64,000 bases of DNA from Flavobacteriaceae bacterium (GTDB lineage: Bacteria > Bacteroidota > Bacteroidia > Flavobacteriales > Flavobacteriaceae): NCBI GenBank assembly GCA_028284005.1, contig JANQSO010000015.1, positions 1 through 64,000 on the forward strand, written 5' to 3'. The notes beneath the pieces were generated by a model. The model saw nothing but the letters and a program-made list of their open reading frames with translations, did no database searches and was not told where the DNA came from. How positions within the stretch are numbered: the stretch's first letter is position 1; each line of letters starts with the position of its first letter. Shown here piece after piece: positions 1 through 7,606 of the stretch. The position numbers and the translations under genes are program-made.

Positions 1-2
1 GA

Positions 3-2285
3 GAGATCGATTATGCTTTCTTCTTTTTGGGAACAGGTTCCAACCCCAACAGGGCCCGTGTACGCATCAGGGAAAACAATGTGACCGTCTATACCGGAAC
101 CTACATTCAATACGATGAAGGGGATCAATTTGCCATTGAGAGAGAAGATAACATCCTTCACTTTATGCATAACGGTACTACCCTTCACACCTATGACATA
201 TCGCAGACAAACCCGGCTTTAGTAGGAGATGTTTCGTTTTACACTCCGGGGGCCTCCATAAGGGACCTTCAGTTTTACGCTACCAGTTTTGATAATTCTT
301 TACAATCGGTAGACTACAAATACAATATTAGAGGCTGGCTTACCGATATCAACAATATAGAAGATAGTGGTAGCAAACGCCCTAACCTGTTTAATTTCAG
401 GATCAATTACAATCGTATTGATGGTGGTATAACAGGAACACCGCTCTACAATGGTAATATTGCACAGGCCCTCTGGAAGAGTGCCAATGATGATGCCACT
501 ATAAGAACCTACAGCTATGGCTATGATGACTTGAACAGAATTAAAGAAGCCAACGGTTATAAAGGAGGTACTTTAAATACTATGACCACTCACAACTATC
601 ATGACCTGGAAAGTATAGATTATGACCAGAATGGAAATATCCTTTCCCTTGAGCGTAATGGGGCAAATGACAATGAAACTGCCTATGGAGTGTGGGACGA
701 CCTTACTTATCACTATATTGGCAATCAGCTGCAACAAGTGGATGATAATGCTACGGTTGCTGCTTATAAAGATAAAGGCTTTAAAGATGCGACCAATCTG
801 GACGAAGATTATGACTATGATGCCAATGGGAATATGACAGTGGACCATAACAAAGGCATTAGCAATATTAGTTACAACCATTTAAACCTCCCGGAAGTGA
901 TCACCATAAACAATGGGACCGAAAGCAGCACGATCACTTATGTCTATGATGCTACGGGAATAAAGCTTAAAAAGACCTTACAATCCGGCACCAATGCAGC
1001 TATACATACCGAGTATGCGGGAAATTATGTATATTCAGATATGGAAACGACAGGGTCACTACAATTACAATTCTTTAATCACCCGGAAGGATATGTAGAA
1101 CCTGTAATTAATAACACCACAAAATCTGTAAAAGGCTATGATGCAGGGAGCGGGGAGATCACCTATAGTGCTTTTAAATATGTGTTCCAGTTCAAAGATC
1201 ATTTAGGAAATATAAGACTAAGTTATAGTGATGATGACCTAAATGGCTCTATCGATCTGAATGATGAAATTATTGAAGAATCCAATTACTATCCCTTTGG
1301 GCTCAAACAAAACGGGTATAATACCACAATTACAGGGAGTGGAAATGCACTGGCGCAGCAGTGGAAATTCACAGGGAAGCAATACCAAGAGGAATTGAAT
1401 CTCAATTGGTATGATGTCTCAGCTCGTAACTATGATCCGGCATTAGCTCGTTGGATGAATGTTGATCCATTAGCAGACCAAATGAGAAATAATTCTCCTT
1501 ATAATTATGCCTTTAACAATCCTCTTCTCTTCTTCGACCCAGATGGAATGTTTCCAATAACTTTCCACGTGAGGAGTTTTGTACCAACAAAACGTTTTGC
1601 TTTTGGAAATATGTGGACAGGTGATGGTAGAGGGTTCAGTACAAATAGAAGTGCAGCTTCAAGACTTCATCAAACTTCCAACTATGAAACAGATAATGGT
1701 GACTATTCTCATAATGCGGAGGGAACTTGGAGTTATAGCAGATATGGTGCTGGTGCGTATTCGAATGCATATGTTAATGATACAGGTACAGCGTTAGGAA
1801 CTTTAAGTTCACACTTGTATGGTAAGAATGATGCAATATTACCAGGATTTGGAGTTGGTCCAGACGGATTTGTTCCTTCACCAAATATTGATATCCATAC
1901 AAACTTAAATATTGAGGTTTCTCAGTTGGAAGACGGAAATCAAATACTTAATATCAGTGGAAGTATCTCTGGTGATGGTTTTCCAAATGCAGAAGCTTTT
2001 GTTGAGGATGCCAATGGCAACTCTGTTTTCTTAGGTATATTTGCTACTGCAGCGAGTCTACAAACGGGAATGGCAACTGAACTCCCATTTGACAATAGCA
2101 GGCCAATGATGGCTAACATAAATTTATCGATTATGACGGATAGCAATGGTATATTTACTGGGATAGAGGCAGGAGGCCAGACAATAACAATAGATGAATG
2201 GAACGCAAATTTTGAATCTATGAGTGTGGATGAATTCCGAGAACAGTATGGAAACTATTACAAGCAGTTATTTGGGGATAATTAG
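3..2285 (+). CDS. RHS/YD-repeat protein, C-terminal part (5' end outside window)
   Basis: The reading frame is open from the left edge (first whole codon at base 3), so the start lies outside the window. The first ~90 residues look like a beta-rich globular segment that I cannot name. YD-type repeats follow (YDYDANGNMT near 810-840), then the RHS core signatures DHLGNIRLSYSD, YYPFGLKQ, FTGKQYQEELNLNWYD and ARNYDPALARWMNVDPLA, and the end-of-core boundary FNNPLLFFDPDG near 1510-1545. In this family the core forms a shell around a variable C-terminal tip that is often a toxin. Here the tip is about 245 residues (1552-2285). It is rich in Gly, Ser and Asn, and I see no known toxin or protease motif in it. 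The stop abuts a lipoprotein gene, the usual place for an immunity gene. A secreted polymorphic toxin or surface adhesin are both possible; the RHS call itself is firm. Confidence 0.9.
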   Translation, partial: EIDYAFFFLGTGSNPNRARVRIRENNVTVYTGTYIQYDEGDQFAIEREDNILHFMHNGTTLHTYDISQTNPALVGDVSFYTPGASIRDLQFYATSFDNSLQSVDYKYNIRGWLTDINNIEDSGSKRPNLFNFRINYNRIDGGITGTPLYNGNIAQALWKSANDDATIRTYSYGYDDLNRIKEANGYKGGTLNTMTTHNYHDLESIDYDQNGNILSLERNGANDNETAYGVWDDLTYHYIGNQLQQVDDNATVAAYKDKGFKDATNLDEDYDYDANGNMTVDHNKGISNISYNHLNLPEVITINNGTESSTITYVYDATGIKLKKTLQSGTNAAIHTEYAGNYVYSDMETTGSLQLQFFNHPEGYVEPVINNTTKSVKGYDAGSGEITYSAFKYVFQFKDHLGNIRLSYSDDDLNGSIDLNDEIIEESNYYPFGLKQNGYNTTITGSGNALAQQWKFTGKQYQEELNLNWYDVSARNYDPALARWMNVDPLADQMRNNSPYNYAFNNPLLFFDPDGMFPITFHVRSFVPTKRFAFGNMWTGDGRGFSTNRSAASRLHQTSNYETDNGDYSHNAEGTWSYSRYGAGAYSNAYVNDTGTALGTLSSHLYGKNDAILPGFGVGPDGFVPSPNIDIHTNLNIEVSQLEDGNQILNISGSISGDGFPNAEAFVEDANGNSVFLGIFATAASLQTGMATELPFDNSRPMMANINLSIMTDSNGIFTGIEAGGQTITIDEWNANFESMSVDEFREQYGNYYKQLFGDN

Positions 2286-2297
2286 ATGTTATTGAAT

Positions 2298-2816
2298 ATG
2301 AAAAAAATTATAGGAATATTAATTCTTGTCTCAGCTTTCATAAGTTGTGCGCAGCAGGCAGAAGATTCTATTAGACTAATTCCGGATGATTATATTGGAC
2401 CAGTATTGATCATTTTTGATCAAGAAGACGGAGAACCAGAGGAATATGAAGATGGAAAGAGGTTATATAGAATTCCTAAGGATGGAGTACTTAAAACACA
2501 ATTTGGGACGAATTTCGGTATTCAACATCATCAATTTTTTTATGTTGACTCAAATGGTTCGAGAACGAAAATTCAATTTGTTTTTGACCAGAATAAAGAT
2601 TCCCTTTCGAAGATAGAAGATAAATCAAAAATATATGCCTTTGCAGAGCGTGCTCCTAGTGGAGGGTCGGGCTTTGATTCTGAAATTGGGAATTTTAAGA
2701 TCCCTCCAACGAGAGAGTTTTTTATCGGAAACCTTCTTAATATTGAGAAATCATATCGAGAGAGAAATAAATTTTCCGATGATCAACTGAAATTTTTAAG
2801 GCTAGGTCATTATTAA
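2298..2816 (+). CDS. small lipoprotein, candidate RHS immunity protein (copy 1)
   Basis: A 172-residue protein with an SPII signal: two Lys after Met, a hydrophobic stretch, then the lipobox FISC at residue ~17. The ATG at 2298 is preferred over the one at 2286 because it gives the standard MKK signal-peptide start. The mature part holds EDSIRLIP, a conserved YRIPKDGVLKTQF motif and a GIQHHQFFY segment. From memory this resembles the short proteins filed as DUF6843; that is unverified. It begins 12 bases after the RHS stop and is paralogous to the next gene. Position and duplication suggest immunity to the RHS tip, but a toxin-independent envelope lipoprotein is equally compatible with the sequence. 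The DNA from here to ~3900 looks more AT-rich than the metabolic genes to the right. Confidence 0.75.
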   Translation: MKKIIGILILVSAFISCAQQAEDSIRLIPDDYIGPVLIIFDQEDGEPEEYEDGKRLYRIPKDGVLKTQFGTNFGIQHHQFFYVDSNGSRTKIQFVFDQNKDSLSKIEDKSKIYAFAERAPSGGSGFDSEIGNFKIPPTREFFIGNLLNIEKSYRERNKFSDDQLKFLRLGHY

Positions 2817-2861
2817 TGAGAATAGACTAACTCACTAAGGGATAATAATTAAAAATATAAG

Positions 2862-3371
2862 ATGCATTTATTAAAAAAGCTAAAATACTTTGTTCTTTTA
2901 ATCTGCATTAGTAGCTGTGCTCAACAAGGAGAAGATTCAATTAGACTTATACCAGAAGGATATCAAGGAGCAGTTTTAATTATATTCAATCAGGAGGATG
3001 GTGCTCCAAAAGAGTATGAAGAAGGGAAACGAGTTTACAGAATACCTGAAAACGGAGTTTTGAAAACTCAATTTAAACCAAATTATGGAATTCAAAATCA
3101 TCAATTCTTTTATTTGAATAATAAAGGTGAAAGAACAGAGATTCCATTTGTAGTAATAAATAGTAAAGAAGAAGCAAAAGAAATTGACTCAAATAGTATG
3201 CATGCATACTTTGAGAAAACTTTAGGCAAAGTGGAAAGGTATGATCCAGACACAAAAGAATTACTATATACTATACAACCTGCACGAACATTTTATGTTG
3301 GAAAGTTAAAAGATATTGATAGTGAGCATCGGGAATTATTAAACTTTACATTTAAGCATCATAAGAATTAG
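2862..3371 (+). CDS. small lipoprotein, paralogue of the preceding gene (copy 2)
   Basis: A 169-residue lipoprotein with lipobox ISSC near residue 20. It aligns along its length with the protein at 2298-2816: EDSIRLIPEGY versus EDSIRLIPDDY, YRIPENGVLKTQF versus YRIPKDGVLKTQF, and YGIQNHQFFY versus FGIQHHQFFY. The C-terminal third diverges (here ending in ...ELLNFTFKHHKN). The spacing of 45 bases suggests co-transcription. Tandem divergent copies behind an RHS tip are typical of immunity-gene arrays, where extra copies protect against other tip variants; that role is inferred only from context. Confidence 0.75.
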   Translation: MHLLKKLKYFVLLICISSCAQQGEDSIRLIPEGYQGAVLIIFNQEDGAPKEYEEGKRVYRIPENGVLKTQFKPNYGIQNHQFFYLNNKGERTEIPFVVINSKEEAKEIDSNSMHAYFEKTLGKVERYDPDTKELLYTIQPARTFYVGKLKDIDSEHRELLNFTFKHHKN

Positions 3372-3379
3372 TAATCATT

Positions 3380-3883
3380 ATGTATAAAACCTTAATAGTT
3401 ATAGGTTTCTTAATTCATTTTAGTTCCTGTAAAGCACAGGTTGGAAAGCAAGATAGTATTCCAGATTTCTTAAAAACATATTCAGAAATCTCTAACAACA
3501 ATTATAACTATACGGGATATTTAGATTCTGAAAAACAAATAGTTTCTTTGGAAACTAAAGATTCACATGGAGAAACTTTTAGATATAAAATGTTGATTAA
3601 AGATATTCACCCAGAAGGAATTTTTAAAATCTACGACTCATCTAACTTAGTAAGAATATTATCAATAGACAATGGAAAAAAATTTATTGAAGAAGGCTTT
3701 AAAAATGGTTATCGAGTGTCTCACAATACAAACATTATTGATATAAAATTTAATAATGAAAGTGATGACATTTTAATTGACCGTTTTATTGAAGAGATGA
3801 AAAAATTTCTTATCAAAAAAAAGGATACACTTGTAAAAGAAATAAAAGTTATTATTCCCCCCAACAAAAAGAGGAGTAAATAA
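3380..3883 (+). CDS. hypothetical lipoprotein
   Basis: A 167-residue protein starting MYKTLIVIGFLIHFSSCKAQ, a short SPII signal with lipobox FSSC at residue ~17. I do not recognise the mature domain. It is polar, rich in Asn, Lys and Ile, and ends in a basic tail (PPNKKRSK). It follows the second paralogous lipoprotein after 8 bases and is followed by an intrinsic terminator, so it is probably the last gene of the RHS island transcript. It may be a third immunity-type or orphan accessory protein; no function can be given. Confidence 0.65.
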   Translation: MYKTLIVIGFLIHFSSCKAQVGKQDSIPDFLKTYSEISNNNYNYTGYLDSEKQIVSLETKDSHGETFRYKMLIKDIHPEGIFKIYDSSNLVRILSIDNGKKFIEEGFKNGYRVSHNTNIIDIKFNNESDDILIDRFIEEMKKFLIKKKDTLVKEIKVIIPPNKKRSK

Positions 3884-3910
3884 TTTTGATTATTATCATA
3901 ACTAAGTTTT

Positions 3911-3942
3911 AAAAAAGCAGCCTTGTTTGGGTTGCTTTTTTT
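3911..3942 (+). terminator. intrinsic terminator after the RHS/lipoprotein island
   Basis: The stem AAAAAAGCAGCC pairs with GGGTTGCTTTTTT around a TTGTTT loop (one G-T wobble) and runs into a T tract. It lies 28 bases after the stop of the third lipoprotein. Confidence 0.75.
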
Positions 3943-4007
3943 ATTTCTACAAATCTAAACTCTATTTTTATGAGGCTTTTCTTTATAAAGAATTTCTTCA
4001 CCTCGCT

Positions 4008-4035
4008 ACCGCTAGGCTTTAGCCTAGTGGTTTTT
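4008..4035 (+). terminator. second hairpin with T tract (terminator-like or end of a lost element)
   Basis: A 10-bp stem ACCGCTAGGC/GCCTAGTGGT with loop TTTA is followed by four T. No gene ends immediately before it, so it may be the leftover terminator of a removed gene that lay between the lipoproteins and the porin gene. Confidence 0.45.
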
Positions 4036-4054
4036 CACTTGTATGAAGCCCTAA

Positions 4055-4143
4055 ATATGGAAACGACAGGATCGCTACAATTACATTTCTTTAATCATCT
4101 TGTACAGCTTCCCATTACAAGCATTTCAATATTCAAAATTTAA
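4055..4143 (+). pseudogene. remnant of a second RHS gene
   Basis: Bases 4055-4097 match bases 1039-1081 of the RHS gene at 40 of 43 positions. The reading frame is kept: the fragment reads METTGSLQLHFFNH where the intact gene has METTGSLQLQFFNH. Two of the three differences are synonymous, which points to a related RHS copy that was under protein-level selection rather than a recent copy of this gene. Similarity ends sharply at 4098; the frame then runs on into unrelated sequence and stops at 4141-4143. No RHS sequence precedes it. It is best read as the scar of RHS cassette displacement or recombination. Confidence 0.6.
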
Positions 4144-5266
4144 CATCCATATCAAGCCTTATTCTGCTCCCATTTTCCTTTGCTGTCCCCAAAGGAACGA
4201 GTTGTTCAACAAAATAATACTTCATTTTTAAGCTTATTTTTTTATCAATTTTATATCCGGCAACAAGTTCCACCCCATTAAAATTGGTTAGCCTTCCGTC
4301 TGGGGATCCAAATGAAGAATAATCCCATCTGGCCCAATCATTTTGAGCAAGGAAGTCCACTGCCGAATATTGTTGAAGCCTGGCATAACTAGTACTAAAC
4401 AACCAATTCCCTTTGTTCTTTAATGTGCCATATTTTAAGCCTAATACCCATCCGGATCTTTGGTCCTTAAATATGTTGGGTATGGAATCGTTCTTACTGT
4501 AATCTTGTAGATTTATATAGTAATCCAATTCAATATTCAGGGGTTCATTATTTAGAACCTTGAATTTTGTACCTATATGCCCTATAGAATAATCAAGTAG
4601 GAAGGTATCATTGCCATCGGGTATATTAGGGATATTTCTAAATAGGTACAACGAGGGAAATAATACCAATCGTTCATTAAAAAATGAAGTGGAAATTTGA
4701 AAACCTTGAAAATAAGAGTCCAGGTCTAAAGACTTATTGGAAGTAGTTATAATATAATAACCGCCTCTAAGAATGAAGGAATCTACAATGTTTGAGTCTA
4801 TTCCAAAGCCCTTTTCAAGAGAAATACCCTCCGGATATACATTATCACTCCAAAAGAGTTCATTACTTTTTTCAAAAGGAAATGTATTCTTCCCAACCCA
4901 AAACCTGAAGGTATCCCAGTGCCCCATAAAATATAATTTTTCTATACCAATGGACAACGTTCCAAATTCCTTAAATCCATCTCCAAGGGTCAATTGAGGA
5001 TCTTGTTGTTTGCGGGGGTTGCCCGTTCTTATTCTAAACCCTGCTTCATACCATTTGGCCCCGTATGTAACTCCCGCCCTTAATCTGTAGCGAAGCCTGG
5101 TCCTGTCATCCCTGAACGTACCGTCCGATTTTTTCGAATCCCAATCTTGCTCAACTCGAAATCGAAAATCCGAATCAAAAACTAATTTGGACCTAAGAGA
5201 ATCAATTTGAGCAGATATAGTTACCGGAACTATCAGTAATATCAGAATAAATAGTAGTTTTTTCAA
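4133..5266 (-). CDS. outer-membrane porin-like beta-barrel protein
   Basis: A 377-residue protein with an SPI signal peptide (MKKLLFILILLIVPVTISAQ). The rest alternates short amphipathic strands with charged turns, many ending in aromatic residues (FRFRVEQDW, RLRYRLRAGVTYG, AGFRIRTGNPR), and ends with a typical outer-membrane C-terminus (GSRIRLDMDVKF, final Phe). This pattern and length fit a 16-stranded porin of the putative-porin/alginate-export-like type common in Bacteroidota. Substrate unknown. It stands alone on the minus strand, converging on the RHS island and divergent from the acyl-CoA synthetase gene. No partner TonB or lipoprotein gene is adjacent. Confidence 0.65.
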   Translation of the reverse strand: MKKLLFILILLIVPVTISAQIDSLRSKLVFDSDFRFRVEQDWDSKKSDGTFRDDRTRLRYRLRAGVTYGAKWYEAGFRIRTGNPRKQQDPQLTLGDGFKEFGTLSIGIEKLYFMGHWDTFRFWVGKNTFPFEKSNELFWSDNVYPEGISLEKGFGIDSNIVDSFILRGGYYIITTSNKSLDLDSYFQGFQISTSFFNERLVLFPSLYLFRNIPNIPDGNDTFLLDYSIGHIGTKFKVLNNEPLNIELDYYINLQDYSKNDSIPNIFKDQRSGWVLGLKYGTLKNKGNWLFSTSYARLQQYSAVDFLAQNDWARWDYSSFGSPDGRLTNFNGVELVAGYKIDKKISLKMKYYFVEQLVPLGTAKENGSRIRLDMDVKF

Positions 5267-5420
5267 ATTGCAGTCAACGGGTTTATATCCTCATAAAATA
5301 CACTCATATCCTTCTGATTGAGTTATGTAAAAATCAGATTATTTCTTCGGGAGCAATATGATTTTTGTCATTAAATAAGCGAAGAGGGATATCTACTTTT
5401 ATGGCTTCTATAAAATACCT

Positions 5421-7481
5421 ATGTTAAACCAACAATTAATAGACCCTCAAAGCATTGTAATTATTGGCGGGTCCAATGATATAAAAAAACCGGGAGGAAA
5501 AATTGTAAAAAACATTATTGACGGAGATTACCGGGGAGCTCTAAGTGTGGTAAATCCAAAAGAAGATCGGGTACAGGGAATACAATGCTTTTCAAGTGTA
5601 AATGATATTCAAGATACAGACCTGGCCATCCTGGCCATTCCTGCAAAGTATTGCCTTGAAACAGTGACGGTCCTGGCAAGGCAAAAAAATGTAAAAGCCT
5701 TTATAATTATTTCAGCGGGTTTTACCGAAGCCAATGAAGAAGGAAGTGCCGTAGAAAAAGCAATTGTAGACGTAGTAAATAGCGTAAATAGTTGTTTGAT
5801 AGGCCCTAATTGCATAGGTGTTTTAAACGAGAACTACAAAGGTGTCTTTACTTCTCCTATTCCTGAGTATAGTGCCAAAGGTTGTGACCTAATATCCGGC
5901 TCCGGCGCCACAGCAGTATTCATTATGGAAGCCGGAACACTGTTGGGTGTACGGTTTGCCAATGTATATTCAGTTGGAAATAGAGCCCAGACCGGAGTTG
6001 AAGAAATTCTGGAATATATGGACCTTCATTACAATGCTGCGACGGACCCACCTATAAAATTATTGTATGTTGAAACCATTAGGGACCCCCAAAAACTCCT
6101 GAAACATGCATCTTCACTGGTTCGCAAAGGAGCAAAGATAGCAGCGATCAAAGCTGGAAGCACTACAGAAGGCAGCAGGGCCGCTACATCTCACACCGGC
6201 GCCATTACCAGCAGTGATATAACGGTAAGGGCCCTCTTTAAAAAAGCAGGAATTATCTATTGTAGTAGCCGGGAGGAACTGTTAAGCGTGGCTTCCATAT
6301 TCAATTATAAAGAACTGAAAGGAAAGAATATTGCGATTATTACTCATGCGGGAGGCTCGGCAGTAATGCTTACCGATGTACTCTCAAAAGGAGGATTGCA
6401 AGTTCCGCTTATTGAAGGCGAAGATGCTGAGAAGCTAAAAACGTTTCTATATCCCGGATCTTCTGTTAACAATCCCATTGATTTTCTGGCTACGGGAACC
6501 GCCGAACAATTGGGGATCATTATTGATTACTGTGAACATAAATTTGAGTTTATTGATGGAATGGTAGTTGTTTTTGGAAGCCCCGGCCTTTTTGATGTGG
6601 AAAATGTTTACAATGTTTTAAGCGTAAAACTGGATGTATGCTCAAAACCTATTTTTCCGGTTTTACCTTCTGTTGTTAATGCCCAAAAGGAAATAGAAGC
6701 CTTTTTAACCAAAGGAAATATCAATTTCCCGGATGAAGTGGTTTTGGGAATAGCACTGGCTGAAGTGTACAAAACTCCTGCTCCTGTTTTTGAAGAGGTA
6801 GTATTACCAGAGGTAGACACCCAAAAAATAAGAACCATTATCGATGCAACTTCAAATGGATATTTGAATACCCGGGAAGTAGCTGCTCTAATGGATGCTG
6901 CACAAATACCCAGGGCCTTCGAAATAGTTGAAGACAGTAAAGAAAAGTTGCTTTCAAAAGTGGAAAAAATGGCCTTCCCTTTAGTGATGAAAGTAGTAGG
7001 GCCCCTGCACAAATCAGATACACAGGGGGTGATCCTAAATGTGAGATCACTGTCCGAAGCTGCTCGTAATTTTGACCGGTTAATGCAAATTGAAAATGCT
7101 ATCGGGGTATTGGTACAACCTATGTTAATGGGGATCGAACTATTTTTGGGTGTTAAAAAGGAAACAGGATTTAACCATACGGTCCTATGCGGATTGGGAG
7201 GAATTTATATTGAAATTTTAAATGATGTTTCGGCAGGATTAAGCCCGATATCTACTTCTGAAGCCAGGACAATGATCACTTCGCTACGAGGATACAAACT
7301 CATACAGGGAGCCCGTGGAAAAGAAGGTGTGGATGAAAAGCAATTTGTGGAGATCATTAGAAAAGTCTCTGCACTGGTAGAAGCCGCACCGGAAATTACA
7401 GAGATGGATATTAATCCGTTGATTGGCACCAAAGATTCGATTACTGCTGTAGATGTACGTATAAAGGTTGAGAAAGATTAA
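5421..7481 (+). CDS. acetate/acyl-CoA ligase (ADP-forming), fused alpha-beta form
   Basis: A 686-residue protein of the ADP-forming acyl-CoA synthetase family (succinyl-CoA-synthetase-like). It interconverts acyl-CoA + ADP + Pi with a free acid + CoA + ATP in the cytoplasm. Residues 1-130 form a CoA-binding Rossmann domain (SIVIIGGSND, VNPKE). Two ligase-CoA domains follow with GPNCIG and ISGSGATA. SHTGAITSSD puts a His at residue ~258, where the phospho-His of the family sits. From about residue 470 an ATP-grasp domain begins (FPLVMKVVGPLHKSDTQGV, EMDINPL near the end). Flavobacteria often use such enzymes in acetate or amino-acid-derived acid metabolism; the exact acid cannot be told from sequence. 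It is monocistronic, with a divergent porin upstream. Confidence 0.88.
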   Translation: MLNQQLIDPQSIVIIGGSNDIKKPGGKIVKNIIDGDYRGALSVVNPKEDRVQGIQCFSSVNDIQDTDLAILAIPAKYCLETVTVLARQKNVKAFIIISAGFTEANEEGSAVEKAIVDVVNSVNSCLIGPNCIGVLNENYKGVFTSPIPEYSAKGCDLISGSGATAVFIMEAGTLLGVRFANVYSVGNRAQTGVEEILEYMDLHYNAATDPPIKLLYVETIRDPQKLLKHASSLVRKGAKIAAIKAGSTTEGSRAATSHTGAITSSDITVRALFKKAGIIYCSSREELLSVASIFNYKELKGKNIAIITHAGGSAVMLTDVLSKGGLQVPLIEGEDAEKLKTFLYPGSSVNNPIDFLATGTAEQLGIIIDYCEHKFEFIDGMVVVFGSPGLFDVENVYNVLSVKLDVCSKPIFPVLPSVVNAQKEIEAFLTKGNINFPDEVVLGIALAEVYKTPAPVFEEVVLPEVDTQKIRTIIDATSNGYLNTREVAALMDAAQIPRAFEIVEDSKEKLLSKVEKMAFPLVMKVVGPLHKSDTQGVILNVRSLSEAARNFDRLMQIENAIGVLVQPMLMGIELFLGVKKETGFNHTVLCGLGGIYIEILNDVSAGLSPISTSEARTMITSLRGYKLIQGARGKEGVDEKQFVEIIRKVSALVEAAPEITEMDINPLIGTKDSITAVDVRIKVEKD

Positions 7482-7606
7482 ACACAAAATGCAACGGTTT
7501 GTACTTGAGGAATATAGATGCTTTAAGTTCTGACTTGATCTTGTTATAAACTTTGGAATAAACGTTTATAATCAGTATCTTTTAAGATGATAATTAAAAA
7601 GCAATC

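Noticed and set aside
2416-2616. Alternative frame inside the first lipoprotein gene
   Set aside because: Overlaps entirely with the lipoprotein frame, which has a signal peptide and a paralogue; the alternative has neither.
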